This document shows positions 1-11,044 of a DNA stretch of 64,000 bases, in pieces. Position numbers and translations under genes: made by a program. Every line of letters starts with the position of its first letter. Position 1 is the first letter of the stretch. The stretch is from Caldithrix sp. (GTDB taxonomy: Bacteria; Zhuqueibacterota; Zhuqueibacteria; Thermofontimicrobiales; Sulfurfontimicrobiaceae). The stretch is taken from the NCBI GenBank assembly GCA_020722815.1, contig DYKB01000030.1:1-64000 (forward strand), in the 5' to 3' direction. Under the pieces are notes generated by a model. The model was not told where the DNA came from. It was given only the letters and a program-made list of their open reading frames with translations, and ran no database searches.

Positions 1-356
1 ATTTGTCAAGAAAAAAATTACTCCACCCCAAAAAATTTATGCGTAACGATTAGCATTTGAGGGAAGGGGTTGGGGGATGGGTTAGAAAATAGTGTTGATA
101 AGAATAAAATTTAACTTTTCTCTTTGTCACGATGTAACTTTATCAAAAAAAATATTTCTTTGTTCGGTCAGCATCCTTTTTTACCCATCCCCTGGCCCCT
201 TCCCTAAAAAACAGGGAAGGGGAATTGATAATTTTTCGCATCTCCCCGTGTCCAGTAAAAGATGTGGGACATGATCAACCCTTTAGGAGAAGGTTGGGGT
301 GAGGGTCACGAGCGTGGTTTAACGATAATTTATAAAAAAGTGTACGGCAGTGAAAT
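1..356. repeat. Partial family A element with nested family N cassette in inverted orientation
   Basis: Shares gagggaaggggttgggggatgggttagaaaat...ccctaaaaaacaggg...tctccccgtgtcc and right end tataaaaaagtgtacggcagtgaaat with the 21771-22185 copy. Confidence 0.75.
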
Positions 357-370
357 CTGCGTTGAAATCA

Positions 371-2503
371 TTACTTTAAAAAAATACATTTTTTCACATC
401 TGTAAAACCATTCGTCATCAGGCTGTAGAAATAAATACCGCCAGATAAGTCTGTCAGACCGACTTTTACCGAATGCGTACCCGTCGGCATTTCCCGATTC
501 AGGATGGTTTTGACCTCCCGGCCTAAAAGATCAAATAGTTTAAGCTGTACCAAACCTGGTTGCGGTAGGTAGAAAGAAATTATCGTAACCGGGTTAAATG
601 GATTGGGATAATTCTGGAGCAGTGAGAATCCTTGCGGTCTGGCAGAGCGATTGATATCGTTCACCCTGGTGGTGGCGCAAGAGTCCAGAATCGAAATCGG
701 CTTCACCGGCACCCCATCACTCCACCGCCCCATGTCGGTGATGCTGTCGCTGCTGGTGAGGCAGTATTCACAATCAGTGCCATAAAAAGTACAGTTAAAC
801 AGTGCGACGGCCAATTTCCAGGCGCCATAAAAATCCAGCGTGTTCAATTTGGTGGAATCCGCCGGATTGCTGCCGGAACCGGTAAATTCATGTTCGGCAA
901 TCAGTGGCGGTACACCGTGATCATCTGAATTGACCTGTAAAAAATTTTTATGCTGACACGGGATGTGAGAAATTCCCTGCCAGGCAATGGAGTGCGCCTC
1001 TTTGTTCACGGAATCATTTTCTGCGCTTACAATCAGCACTTTGGTTTCAACCGGGATTTGCTCCAGTTGCTTTCCCGCACTCGGCACAAATGCACACAAA
1101 GCCTCAGCCGGCGGCAGGTTCAGCGTTTGATAAAAAGCAGCAACGTTTAACGTCATGCCGCCACCACGCGAAGCGCCGGTCATGGCATAGCGAATTTGAT
1201 AGTCCGAATTCAGGAATGGCCGGGGATGGTTTCCGGTCTGCAATTCCGCCAAGGCTAGCGAAACCACGTGGCCGCCATTTTCCAACTGCTGTTCAAACGG
1301 CAGGGTATTCCCGCCATATTGATACAGCGGAAAAACCACCGTGTAGCCCTTTTTAGCAAGGTGTTCAATAAAAAGCAGGTGACCGGCCGGGACTTTCAGC
1401 GAATCCGAATTCTGATTGGTGCCGTGCCAATAAACCACCACAAAAGCAGAATCCGGTTTGGGATCCGCCGGTTCAAACAGCCAGTACATATTGGTGATGT
1501 TTGAGCCGAACAAGGTGCGATCTACCGATGCGTGATGATAATTATTACCACCTGGTCCAAATTGCGGCTGACCTGGTGCCGTGGGTGAAGAGGATTCGGT
1601 AGTTAAAAGATACCGGAAAAAAAAGTCAAGCATATCGGTTCGATCGGCGGGCGGGACATCCGCAGTTACCAGCACCGATTCGATGCCCAGGCTGTCGCAC
1701 CTGTTTTTCAAATAGATGGCATGGCGCGGGTGATGAATGACCGCCCCCTGGTTCTGTGGTTCGATAATTGGTGCCAGATTATGCAGATAAACCGGCGGAT
1801 CGGTTTTATCCATGAACCGCAGCATATCGATTCGTTTGCGCAAGGCGACAATTGCCGAATCATTCACCTGGCTGCGATCAGTGATGCCGTAAAACGCCAA
1901 ATCATCGATAAATCCCATTTCCTCTGCCCAGTTTGGTGAAACCGAGACGATCTTAGACCATTTTTCACAATCATACGTCGCCTGGGAATAGAGATGACCC
2001 GCCACTGTCAGCCGCGACGATTCCCGCAACACCGGATCAGAATTTAGCGGATCTGCCAGATCATCATGAAACGCCAGCCAGATTGAAGCGCCACCGCCGG
2101 CGGAGCTACCGTAGGCCGCTATTTTAGATTTATCGATTTTCCACGCATCGGATTGGCTGCGCAAAAATTGAATCGCGCGGGCGCAGTCCAGCATAATTGA
2201 ATCCAGGGTGGTGGTGTTTCGCAGTCGATAATTGATAGCCGCCCAGGAAACGCCCTTTTCCAGCGCTCTTGTAATGAGTTTTTGGCCCGCCGGCGTCTGA
2301 ATCCCGGTTTTATCGCCATTGATAAAACCACCGCCATGAATAAAAACGATCACCGGCGTCCGGATATCAGATTTTGCCTGCCAGAAATCCAGCACATTTC
2401 GCGGGTGTGGGCCATAAGCGACATTTTCAAAGGTCGGACTGGCGGCATTATTTGTTTGTGCCCAAAATAACAGGATTAGAAGTATTAAATTTAGTTGTTT
2501 CAT
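371..2503 (-). CDS. Secreted tandem alpha/beta-hydrolase (esterase + PHB-depolymerase-like domain) with T9SS C-terminal sorting domain
   Basis: 710 aa ORF; signal peptide; HGGGF oxyanion motif and GSSAGGG; second hydrolase domain with GASRGGG; C-term LLQNYPNPFNPVT...GIYFYSL. Confidence 0.85.
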   Translation of the reverse strand: MKQLNLILLILLFWAQTNNAASPTFENVAYGPHPRNVLDFWQAKSDIRTPVIVFIHGGGFINGDKTGIQTPAGQKLITRALEKGVSWAAINYRLRNTTTLDSIMLDCARAIQFLRSQSDAWKIDKSKIAAYGSSAGGGASIWLAFHDDLADPLNSDPVLRESSRLTVAGHLYSQATYDCEKWSKIVSVSPNWAEEMGFIDDLAFYGITDRSQVNDSAIVALRKRIDMLRFMDKTDPPVYLHNLAPIIEPQNQGAVIHHPRHAIYLKNRCDSLGIESVLVTADVPPADRTDMLDFFFRYLLTTESSSPTAPGQPQFGPGGNNYHHASVDRTLFGSNITNMYWLFEPADPKPDSAFVVVYWHGTNQNSDSLKVPAGHLLFIEHLAKKGYTVVFPLYQYGGNTLPFEQQLENGGHVVSLALAELQTGNHPRPFLNSDYQIRYAMTGASRGGGMTLNVAAFYQTLNLPPAEALCAFVPSAGKQLEQIPVETKVLIVSAENDSVNKEAHSIAWQGISHIPCQHKNFLQVNSDDHGVPPLIAEHEFTGSGSNPADSTKLNTLDFYGAWKLAVALFNCTFYGTDCEYCLTSSDSITDMGRWSDGVPVKPISILDSCATTRVNDINRSARPQGFSLLQNYPNPFNPVTIISFYLPQPGLVQLKLFDLLGREVKTILNREMPTGTHSVKVGLTDLSGGIYFYSLMTNGFTDVKKCIFLK

Positions 2504-2506
2504 TAT

Positions 2507-4411
2507 TTACCTCATTAAAACAGCTTTTTTATTGAATGTAAAATTATCAATCGTCAGACGAATCAGGTACACACCGGAGCTCACTGGATTTCCAGCATCA
2601 TCGGTTGCATCCCAATGAATGGTGTATTCTCCGGCCGACTGTTTTCCATTGACCAGCTTGCGGACCTTTTGTCCCAAAGAATTATAAATCCGCAGCTCAA
2701 CCTGACTGGCTGCGGACAGGTGGTAGCGCATGGTTGTCGTCGGATTGAACGGATTGGGATAATTCTGATCAAGCCGGAAAGTGTGTGGCGTGGCTTCACG
2801 ATACAACGCTACCGCGGTCGATGTTTTTCGCACGGCGTCCCAGAAATCGCATTTCTCAGTTCGCAGATATGTGCCACCAGCAGGTGCAACATTAATATCC
2901 AGATAAGCGTCGGTGATGGGATTATATTGCGGCCAATCGGGGAGTACCTTTCCATTGGGATTACCAGTTTTAGCAAAATTAGCCCAATACGTGCCCATGC
3001 TGTTTTTCACAATATGGTCATCAATGGTTATATCGCCATTTCGGGCATACGTGGTGCTATCGATGGATTGAAACACGAAAAACAGTTCCAGACCGTGATA
3101 GGCGCCATAGTATCGGGATAATCCGTTCAACTTGTGCGAAAAAAAATAACGCCAAACCGGTTCGTTCTGGTTCTGCGCCACCGCACGCGCCATACGCCGG
3201 GCATAAGCCGTAAATTGCGCATCGGTTGTCGCATCGACAAAAGCCTGTCGGGCCTGACTATTTGTGGTTCCAGGCGGATAGAGCCGCATTAACTGGTCGT
3301 AATATTCAGCCGACACTATCGATTTGAAAAGAATTTTAGTCATCTCAGGTGTCATTTTCGTGGCTGCAGTAATCGAAGTTTCATCGGCATTGGAGCCAAC
3401 AACCAGTGGTACATGGTTAAAATTACCGGTTTCCATGGCTTCAAGGGGGTCCATGGGCAACACCCAGCCATCAATTACACCGCCCCAACTCATTTGCGCA
3501 ACACCGCCGCGAAATGGCGACGACAGATCGACCACAAATGAATCGACGGGCAGTTTTCGCAGGCAGGCGATTTGCTCCTGGGGACTGCCATTGCCACAGC
3601 CTCGTTTTTGGGCGTACTCCAGACCCCGCGCCTCAGAATCCGCGTAATTTTTAGCTACGGGCGCACCACTCTGAATCAATGCCCGCTGAAACAAACCCGC
3701 CGCCAACGGTGAGGTCAATAACAAACTGACATCGACCGCCCCACCGGATTCACCAAACAGCATCACCCGGGTTGGGTCACCACCAAAGCGGGCAATATTT
3801 TGCTGCACCCATTTCAGTGCCAGTATCTGGTCGAGCAAGCCGTAGTTGCCGGAAACACCCTTTTCGCTTTCTGCAGCCAAACCGGGATGTACCAGATAAC
3901 CCAGCGCACCCAGCCGGTACTAGATGGACACGATTACCACATTGTTTTTTGCCGCCAATGCCGTACCGTCAAAAATTCTTGCCCCACCCTGAATTTTACC
4001 GCTGGCGCCCTGCTGATTCCCGCCACCGTGAATATAAACAAGAACGGCGCGAACCGAATCATCCACCGCCGGTGTCCAGACATTAAGATAGAGACAATCT
4101 TCCTGGCCAACCATTACCGCCGTAGAATCTGGTTGTCCCTGTTCAAAATCTTTCTGCGGACAGGCCGGCGGAAATTCAAAAGCATCGAGGACCCCCGCCC
4201 AGCTCTCGGGATTTTGCGGCGGATACCAGCGCAGTTCATCTACTGGCGGATGGGCAAACGGAATGCCGAGAAAAGTGTACACGCCCCCTTTATTGAGCCC
4301 CCGGACCAAACCGTATTCGGTATTTACCACCAGCGAGTCCGAAGCCGTTAAAAAATAAAGGGGAAATAAGAAAAAAATGGTTAAAATGAATATTGTCGAT
4401 TTAATTTTCAT
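2507..4411 (-). pseudogene. Type B carboxylesterase with T9SS C-terminal domain, interrupted by one in-frame TAG
   Basis: ORFs 3920..4411 and 2507..3880 are in the same frame; reading through gives VVIVSI*YRLGALGYLVHPGLAAES, then GESGGA and LDQNYPNPFNPTT. Confidence 0.85.
3920..3922 (-). other. In-frame TAG stop inside carboxylesterase
   Basis: Codon TAG between SI and YRLG; many esterases have N or Q here (CAG to TAG is a single transition). Confidence 0.85.
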
Positions 4412-4512
4412 GCTGTTTTCTCCTGTTTTTGATAATTCTTCATCCAGAATAATAATTTATTGTGATAGTTCCTTAAATGGTATCCGCTCAATTTCCAGGG
4501 GAAATACGACTG

Positions 4513-4605
4513 CCTGTCATCTCGAGGAGCGTTTTTGGCAACGACGCAATCCCCTCACACGACATCAGGAGATTGCTTCGGCAAAAAACGCCTCGCAATG
4601 ACCGG
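4513..4605. repeat. Palindromic element (family F: 'cattgcgaggcg...gattgcttcgg')
   Basis: ctgtcatctcgaggagcgtttttggcaacgacgcaatc paired with gattgcttcggcaaaaaacgcctcgcaatgac; related copies near 8231 and 8431. Confidence 0.65.
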
Positions 4606-4644
4606 TTTTTTCACCCACAGTTTTTGAGGGGATATCCAAAAGCA

Positions 4645-6189
4645 TTATTTTATGACCACCATCTTTTTGGTTTGAATAAAATTACCCGCTTTTAATTGAT
4701 AAAAATATAAGCCGGCGGGCACTCCACTGGCATTAAAAACCACCGCATGGTCTCCAGCCGCCAAATCCTGATCGATTAACCGGCCGACTTCCCGGCCGCG
4801 AATATCACCCACCGTCAAACAGACATGTTCATGTTGCGGAATTGTGAAGTGAATGCAAGTGCCTGGATTGAATGGGTTGGGATAATTTTGCGCCAATTGA
4901 TAGTTGCCGGGAATCTGCCCGGTTTGAGCATCAAGACTCGCAGTGAAATTCATCGGTGTTTCGCACCGTCGCAATTGAAATTGCCTTTTTAAATAGGGCT
5001 TTCCCGCTTCAATTTTCACCGCGGTATAGAAAACCCAGACTTTTCCATTTCCGATATACGGCTCAGGTTCAGATATGCTTAAGGTGCTGTCAAATTCACT
5101 TAATAACGATAGGGTTTGAGGGGCATTGTCGATGGTTGTCAGCCAGATTTCCCCTGGTTGATTGAAAGTTGTTTCGAAAAAATCACCTCCGTTTTCATTA
5201 ATTTGAAAGGTTGAGTATAACTGGTTTAAATACATAAATGGTTCATGGGATTGGTTAAAGGCAGGATTTTCCAGATGAATTGTTGGTGGAACGACGACTT
5301 CATTTTTAACAAACAATTCTCCGTAAGCAGTTCTTTTATAAAAATAGGCCGAATCAGTCGCATTAATGCCGCTCATAAAATATTGATTGCCATTGATTTT
5401 ATTCAACACGGGATAGCCATCAATTTTATTGGCCAAATCATTCGTTACGACAACCGGCGGATTGGTTGGCGCCATCGCATTGAACTCCCTGGCCTGGGCC
5501 TTTCCATTTCCATCTTTAAAGCCATAAGTCAGGTAATGGCTCCCTTTGATCCATCGGGGCACAATCACATCCATCGGAATGGTTCCGGGATAAATCCGGG
5601 TTTGAGTTTCAATTATGATTTCCTGAGTGGGAAAATCCAGGTTCAGGAATCGCAACTCAAATTTTTTATTCTGCGGTGATGTGGAAGAAAAGCCAATGGT
5701 ATTGTCGTTGAGAATATAGGTCAAAAATCGTTTATTGACGCCCGGCAGTTGCGAAGGATAAAATACCCGGCGCCGGACATCAGGCGCCATCGATAGAGTG
5801 GTCACCGTAGCAGAAGTGGGACTTGTGGGTCTCACAAATTTTAATTGGCCGGCGAAGGTTGCCCCGACATAATATAACCCCAGACTATCAACGCCCCAAT
5901 CGGCGGGTCTTCCATAGATGCTCGAAATAAAAGGACTGAATCCTTTCCCGTTCGCTGGAATTAAATCACCGGTGTTTGGATCAATCCCACATTGCCAAAT
6001 CGGGCCGGTTACCCCATTACTGGTATCGACTTCAATCCAGATCATATAATTTCCAGACGGCGATAGTTCCGGATTGACATAATTAACCTTCGTATCGCCA
6101 ATTCTCCGGTCAGTTGGAGTAAATGTTTGAGAAACTGCACTCAGACTAAAAGTAAAAACCATGATGAATATAAAAATAGTTACTCGCAT
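4645..6189 (-). CDS. Secreted hypothetical protein with T9SS C-terminal domain
   Basis: 514 aa; signal peptide; LAQNYPNPFNPGT...GLYFYQLKAGNFIQTKKMVVIK. Confidence 0.85.
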   Translation of the reverse strand: MRVTIFIFIMVFTFSLSAVSQTFTPTDRRIGDTKVNYVNPELSPSGNYMIWIEVDTSNGVTGPIWQCGIDPNTGDLIPANGKGFSPFISSIYGRPADWGVDSLGLYYVGATFAGQLKFVRPTSPTSATVTTLSMAPDVRRRVFYPSQLPGVNKRFLTYILNDNTIGFSSTSPQNKKFELRFLNLDFPTQEIIIETQTRIYPGTIPMDVIVPRWIKGSHYLTYGFKDGNGKAQAREFNAMAPTNPPVVVTNDLANKIDGYPVLNKINGNQYFMSGINATDSAYFYKRTAYGELFVKNEVVVPPTIHLENPAFNQSHEPFMYLNQLYSTFQINENGGDFFETTFNQPGEIWLTTIDNAPQTLSLLSEFDSTLSISEPEPYIGNGKVWVFYTAVKIEAGKPYLKRQFQLRRCETPMNFTASLDAQTGQIPGNYQLAQNYPNPFNPGTCIHFTIPQHEHVCLTVGDIRGREVGRLIDQDLAAGDHAVVFNASGVPAGLYFYQLKAGNFIQTKKMVVIK

Positions 6190-6370
6190 TTTATTACCTT
6201 CATAAAAATAGACTCAATAAAATAATTTACAGTCAGTGGCGCATTTGCCAGAATTTTTCCAAATATGAAAATTTTCAAAAAGAAAAAGAGCACGAATACG
6301 GTATGACGGCACATTTCGACCTCACTTTTTTGGAATAATCGTCAAATGATTTATACCCTGAATAATTCAT

Positions 6371-6640
6371 CGCCTCGAAGATACCAAGACACGAAGAAGA
6401 ACTATTGATTTCAATAAGATACTTAATAGATTGATATTAAACACCCTATCATACACTTTTCAATACCGCCAGAGCTAACCCCTCACCCAAACCTCTCTCC
6501 AAAGTGTAAAGGGAATAGCTACGCCCTCCTCCTTTGGGAGAGGGTTGGGGTGAGGGTCACAAATAAAGAGTAAAAATGAAGTTTCACGCAATGCCAATCT
6601 TTACATATTGTTTTTTTCGTGTCTTTGTGTCTTCGTGGCA
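6371..6640. repeat. Element bounded by inverted 'cgaagacacaaagacacgaaga' arms (family C), enclosing a family A copy
   Basis: cctcgaagataccaagacacgaagaag at 6373 versus ttcgtgtctttgtgtcttcgtggca at 6617-6640; family A core at about 6447-6590. Confidence 0.6.
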
Positions 6641-6684
6641 AAAAAAAATTGAAATTCACTTCGTTAGAATTTTAAATTATACTA

Positions 6685-7623
6685 TCAATTCTGTCTGGGA
6701 TGCGTTTTAAAAAATTCCCAGATCATTTCCGTGGCGTTAAAATCCCGACAGACATTCCCGATAACAAATTTTGATCGATACTGTGGGCCGCCTGGCCAGG
6801 TATGCCCACCGCCTTTTATCAGGAATACTTTCAATTCAATTCCCGGTTGACAATTTTGGTAGGTCGTCCATTCCACCTGACAGCCGTCATCGGGTTCCCG
6901 ATCGGGCAGCGTACCACGGGTAACTTCTGAAGAGCAACCATTGGCTTCGAGCCATTTCTGAATGGTCGCATCCATTGATATGACCTCGCCGCGATTGCCC
7001 CGTGCCACCTCGCCACCATTAATCGGGATGAGTTTATCTTTATCCCCCTGAATAATCAGCACCGACACCGGCCGGATTGGATTAAATTGTTTATGAAAAG
7101 GAACCGCCATATTCGCCACCACCGGTGCAATGGCAGCAATCCGTTCCGAAAGATGCCCGGCCAGGTAATGGCAAAAAATCCCGCCATTGGAGATGCCAGT
7201 CGCAAAAATCCGGGTTGAATCAATTGAGTGGATTTGATGAATCGCCGCGATCATTTTCGTCATAAAAAGCACATCATCTACCCTTTTCTGGTACGTTTCA
7301 AAAGAATCAACTTCCCGGCCATCATTCCATTGGTGGTCATAACCGTCCGGATAGGCGACGATAAATCCTTCCTGTGCGGCAAGGGAATTGAATTTTGTTA
7401 ATTTCGCCATCTTTTGGCCATCTCCGCCGCCGCCATGAAATGCCAGCACCAGCGCCGCCGAGTGAGTTTTATTCAGTGAATTTGGAACATATAGTTGATA
7501 CTGACGCGTCAATCCATTCACCTGCAATTGATATGTTTTTGCCAGTTGTTCGTCCTTTGCATTCGCGACAGTCAACCAAATACTAATTGAAAGCAGAAGG
7601 TAAGTGTAAAATTTTATGGACAT
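6685..7623 (-). CDS. PHB depolymerase family (LpqC-like) secreted esterase
   Basis: HGGGGDGQKMAKL, ATGISNGGIFCHYLAG, GGGHTWPGG; MSIKFYTYLLLS start at 7623 gives a good signal peptide (ORF is open to 7716). Confidence 0.85.
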   Translation of the reverse strand: MSIKFYTYLLLSISIWLTVANAKDEQLAKTYQLQVNGLTRQYQLYVPNSLNKTHSAALVLAFHGGGGDGQKMAKLTKFNSLAAQEGFIVAYPDGYDHQWNDGREVDSFETYQKRVDDVLFMTKMIAAIHQIHSIDSTRIFATGISNGGIFCHYLAGHLSERIAAIAPVVANMAVPFHKQFNPIRPVSVLIIQGDKDKLIPINGGEVARGNRGEVISMDATIQKWLEANGCSSEVTRGTLPDREPDDGCQVEWTTYQNCQPGIELKVFLIKGGGHTWPGGPQYRSKFVIGNVCRDFNATEMIWEFFKTHPRQN

Positions 7624-7780
7624 ATATTTATCCTTTTTTAAAATTTTCCAATAATTGTTGCGTCTGCCCGAAAATCCCCAAAAACAACCAATTTCATGGT
7701 GAACAGGGTGAAACAATCCTCCGGTAGCGCAATGGGTTTATGAAGATGAGAGATACTTCGCAACTATTAATCATTCTCAA

Positions 7781-7922
7781 GCCGAAATGGTTTTCGGATA
7801 TTATGATTGTCATCCGAAAGCCCTCACCCTAACCCTCTCCCGGAGGGAGAGGGAATAGCTACGCCCTCTCCCCCCTGGAGAGGGTTGGGGTGAGGGCACG
7901 AAAAACCGAAAACCACTTTGGC
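7781..7922. repeat. Family A CTC-rich palindrome within a different inverted repeat (cgaaatggttttcgg / ccgaaaaccacttt)
   Basis: ccctcaccctaaccctctcccggagggagaggg...ctggagagggttggggtgaggg core; outer arms 7781-7797 and 7906-7922. Confidence 0.65.
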
Positions 7923-8230
7923 GCTCGTATAACAGAAATTTTGCTCATTTATTAACGTTTTTGAAGCGGACTCCCAATATGCTACGCAATCCGGATGCCA
8001 ACCAGGATAAAAAAATTTATCTTTGTTTTTATTGAAGTTAAGGCAGATATTTTGGGGCTTAAAAAAAATCATTTACTCAATCGAACTAAATGGTACATGG
8101 CCACGTACCCATAGGTACACTTCCTGAGTAGAACTTCTATATTTTTTTGACTGCAGATCAATTACAGCTTGAAATTCATAATTTTGTTTAATAAATTGAT
8201 TATGTATTCAACACTCCCGGTAAGGAGACC

Positions 8231-8372
8231 AGTCGTTGCAAGAAGCGTATCCTTCCACAAGGCTGAGGACTGTTTTTGCGAAGAAGCCATCGATTACCAT
8301 CACCTTAGAAAATTGCTTCTTCCAAAAACATTACCTGAGCTTTTGTCGAAGGCAACACTTCTCGTGATGACA
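8231..8372. repeat. Degenerate family F palindromic element
   Basis: agtcgttgcaagaagcg... / ...cacttctcgtgatgaca with internal inverted similarity. Confidence 0.45.
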
Positions 8373-8430
8373 TACTGGTGGCTGTTTCTAATAAATTCTA
8401 ATTAGTGTTTGCCCAAAAATACTAAAACCT

Positions 8431-8563
8431 GCCATTGCGAGGCGTTTTTTTCAACTACACTCAGGACAGGTTTTGCAGAAGCCTGTTTTTTCGATTCGCT
8501 ATCACCCATAATAAACGCTGGAGATTGTTTCGTCACACAAAACCTTCCTCGCTCGTGATGACA
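8431..8563. repeat. Family F palindromic element
   Basis: gccattgcgaggcgttttttt ... gagattgtttcgtcacacaaaaccttcctcgctcgtgatgac. Confidence 0.5.
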
Positions 8564-8739
8564 ACACCGGATGCTATTCGGACCGACACGAAATAATTGA
8601 TTATATTTTCCAGATTTAGTAAATTTGACTAGTTCTGATACAGTACAAGCCAGCAAGGAATTCCAGAATGCACATTTTCAACAGTTTTAGAACTTTTTAT
8701 TTTTCATTAGAAGATGGGAACACGCTAAAAACGAAATAG

Positions 8740-8868
8740 CGTCGGTCCGAAATTGTCATTTCCGCACGCTTTTAGCGGGAATCCATTAGCACTCTCTTCA
8801 CTGGACGCGCGATTAGAAAAATAGGGCAGGATAAGAGCCTTTATTTTATAACATCTGTGAACGGTTAC
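8740..8868. repeat. Family B element (degenerate left end)
   Basis: gtcatttccgcacgcttttagcgggaatccatt ... cctttattttataacatctgtgaacggttac. Confidence 0.6.
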
Positions 8869-8965
8869 TTTGCCACAAGGGTGTATATTATCCAAAAGAT
8901 GATTCACCCATAAAATTTGTTAAGATAAAATTCGATTATACTCAAATTATTAATGAACAGAATTA

Positions 8966-9865
8966 TCATTTGAGCATGTTTCTGATTGAATTTTCAATGT
9001 TATACTGCACTTTCCACGGAACATGTGCTTTTAATTTGGAATTATCGCCATAACTATCCAAAATATCATTTTTTCGAATCAGGTCAGAATTTATACGCAC
9101 GGATAAATTTTTGCCAGATATTTTAATTGCTTCCTGGAGTAAATCATTAATCAGGAATGACATTCCCTGACAAAGATTATAAATTTCACCGGGCTTGCCG
9201 TGGAGTAATATTTTCCAATAGGCATCGACAACATCTTCTACGGCAATATAATCACGGCGGGTGTGAATATTGCCCACCTGAATGACTCCACCGGAAGGCA
9301 AATTCTTAATCTGTTCAATAAACGCACCCATTGCAAGCTTACGGGATAAACCAGGTCCAATAATATTAAATGGACGGACGATATTAATATTTATTTCAAA
9401 AGTATTAAAATAATAACGTGCAATTTTAGTTTGAAAAACTTTGCTGAGGCTATAAAAATTACAGGGATTCAATGGGTGATTCTCGTGAATTGGAAAGCTA
9501 GTTGAATTTCCATGTTCAGCGGCTGAACCAATAAAAAGTATTTTTTTTATCGGATGACGATATTGAATTATTTTTTCCAGTAATTTTTGTGAAATTCCCG
9601 TATTTACCCTTACGAAGTCTTCCAATAATCCTACACCAAATATTCCTGCCAGATTGATAATATAATCTGGTTTTACGGTATTTACCAAATAATCAATCTT
9701 TTTTTCAAGGGTCAGGTCCATTTTAATACAGGGAATAAAACAGTCCTTCGGTTGACGGGCCACGCCTATAATCTGAAATTGGGATTGCAAATTATTTTTT
9801 ATGATATATTTTTGAAAATGTTTTCCTGTAAAGCTATTTATCCCTAATATTAAAATTTTGAACAT
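8966..9865 (-). CDS. NAD-dependent epimerase/dehydratase (GDP-mannose 4,6-dehydratase-like SDR)
   Basis: 299 aa; N-term ILGINSFTGKHFQKY, GSAAEHG, YSLSKVFQTKIARYY (YxxxK), NIVRPFNIIGPG, RRDYIAVEDVVDAYW. Confidence 0.85.
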   Translation of the reverse strand: MFKILILGINSFTGKHFQKYIIKNNLQSQFQIIGVARQPKDCFIPCIKMDLTLEKKIDYLVNTVKPDYIINLAGIFGVGLLEDFVRVNTGISQKLLEKIIQYRHPIKKILFIGSAAEHGNSTSFPIHENHPLNPCNFYSLSKVFQTKIARYYFNTFEININIVRPFNIIGPGLSRKLAMGAFIEQIKNLPSGGVIQVGNIHTRRDYIAVEDVVDAYWKILLHGKPGEIYNLCQGMSFLINDLLQEAIKISGKNLSVRINSDLIRKNDILDSYGDNSKLKAHVPWKVQYNIENSIRNMLK

Positions 9866-10440
9866 CGACTTCCCCCTGGCAATTTACATCTTTTTAAGAT
9901 AACAGGAAATAGCAAATAAAGGCGAATACCTTCGAGGTATCACTCCTGAATTCAGTTTATTCACAGGATTTTATTACGAAAACCTCGAAGGTCTGAATTT
10001 TCACCCACTGTTATTGAATGGACATGAAATTTTCTAATGATAATCCATTGATTATACTGAACACCATAAATATTATATGAAAAACCTCGAAGGTCTTCAC
10101 TTTGTTTTTTAAAGGAATACGAATTCTCTGCCTGATGAAATCAAATTTACGCAATTATAGTGCCGATTATTTTTAAAAAAATATAAATTGATTTTATTAA
10201 AGTTAGTTGAGGCAGATTTCATAAAAAAAACTCCTCTATTGAAAAAATTGAACCTGATAGTACAGTATGGTGTACCTGTAAGTACCATCAACAAAACTTT
10301 TGAGATCATAAGTGAAATAAATACCGGCGATATTTTCTACATATCTCTTGACTTAAATAAAATTCATTGTTAAATTTTTCCAGATGAAATTCTAAAAATA
10401 CCCGAATCAGCTACCTGTAAATGAAGTGAGAAGGAAGCTA

Positions 10441-10888
10441 TGAATAATATAAAAATTTAGCCGCCCCCTGCGGCCTCGACTGCTTCAACTGTGAAATCTA
10501 TGAAGATAATTTGACGAATGAACTGGCAGAAATCATTCATCAAAAATATGGCGTAGTGAAACAGGAAATCCCCTGCAAAGGGTGTCGCCAACAGGATGGA
10601 AAGCATTATCATTTCAAAGCAGGAGGTTGTGCTACTCTTGACTGTGTTAAAACACGAGGAGTAGCATTTTGCTGCGATTGTGTTAACTTCCCCTGCGCTT
10701 TGCTCGCCCCGCTGGCAGATGGCGCTGCATTTTATCCGCATAATATGAAAGTTTATAATCTCTGCCGGATTAAAAAAATTGGTTTGGAACGCTGGATTGA
10801 AGAAGAGGCCGGATTAATTCGAAAGCGATATTTTACTTATAAATTCATCGTTGGCAAAGGCCAGGCTAATTGGCATGAAATTAAATAA
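10441..10888 (+). pseudogene. DUF3795-like Cys-rich protein with an N-terminal frameshift
   Basis: LAAPCGLDCFNCEIYEDN...CKGCRQQDG...CDCVNFPC; ATG AAT AAT ATA AAA at 10440 is one base out of frame, at an A-run near 10452-10456. Confidence 0.65.
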
Positions 10889-11044
10889 ATGAAGTGATAC
10901 TAATCTTTAATTTGTAACACATTGTTCATATCACTTTCATATCATCGTTTTTAAAATTACTGAGAATATGAATAGAAAAAATATAACGACCAGATAATTC
11001 GAAAATCACTTAAAACCATCCCTTTTCATAAAAGGAAGAAAAAC

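Noticed and set aside
7824-8072. ORF 7824..8072 and similar short ORFs over repeats (92..274, 8169..8405, 16080..16349)
   Set aside because: Translations are readings of the palindromic repeat families (for example GGEGVAIPSPSGRGLG); no protein family features.
10188-10373. Short ORF of 61 aa at 10188..10373
   Set aside because: AT-rich, no clear ribosome-binding site or family; resembles a remnant of a recombinase or HTH fragment, but too weak to call.
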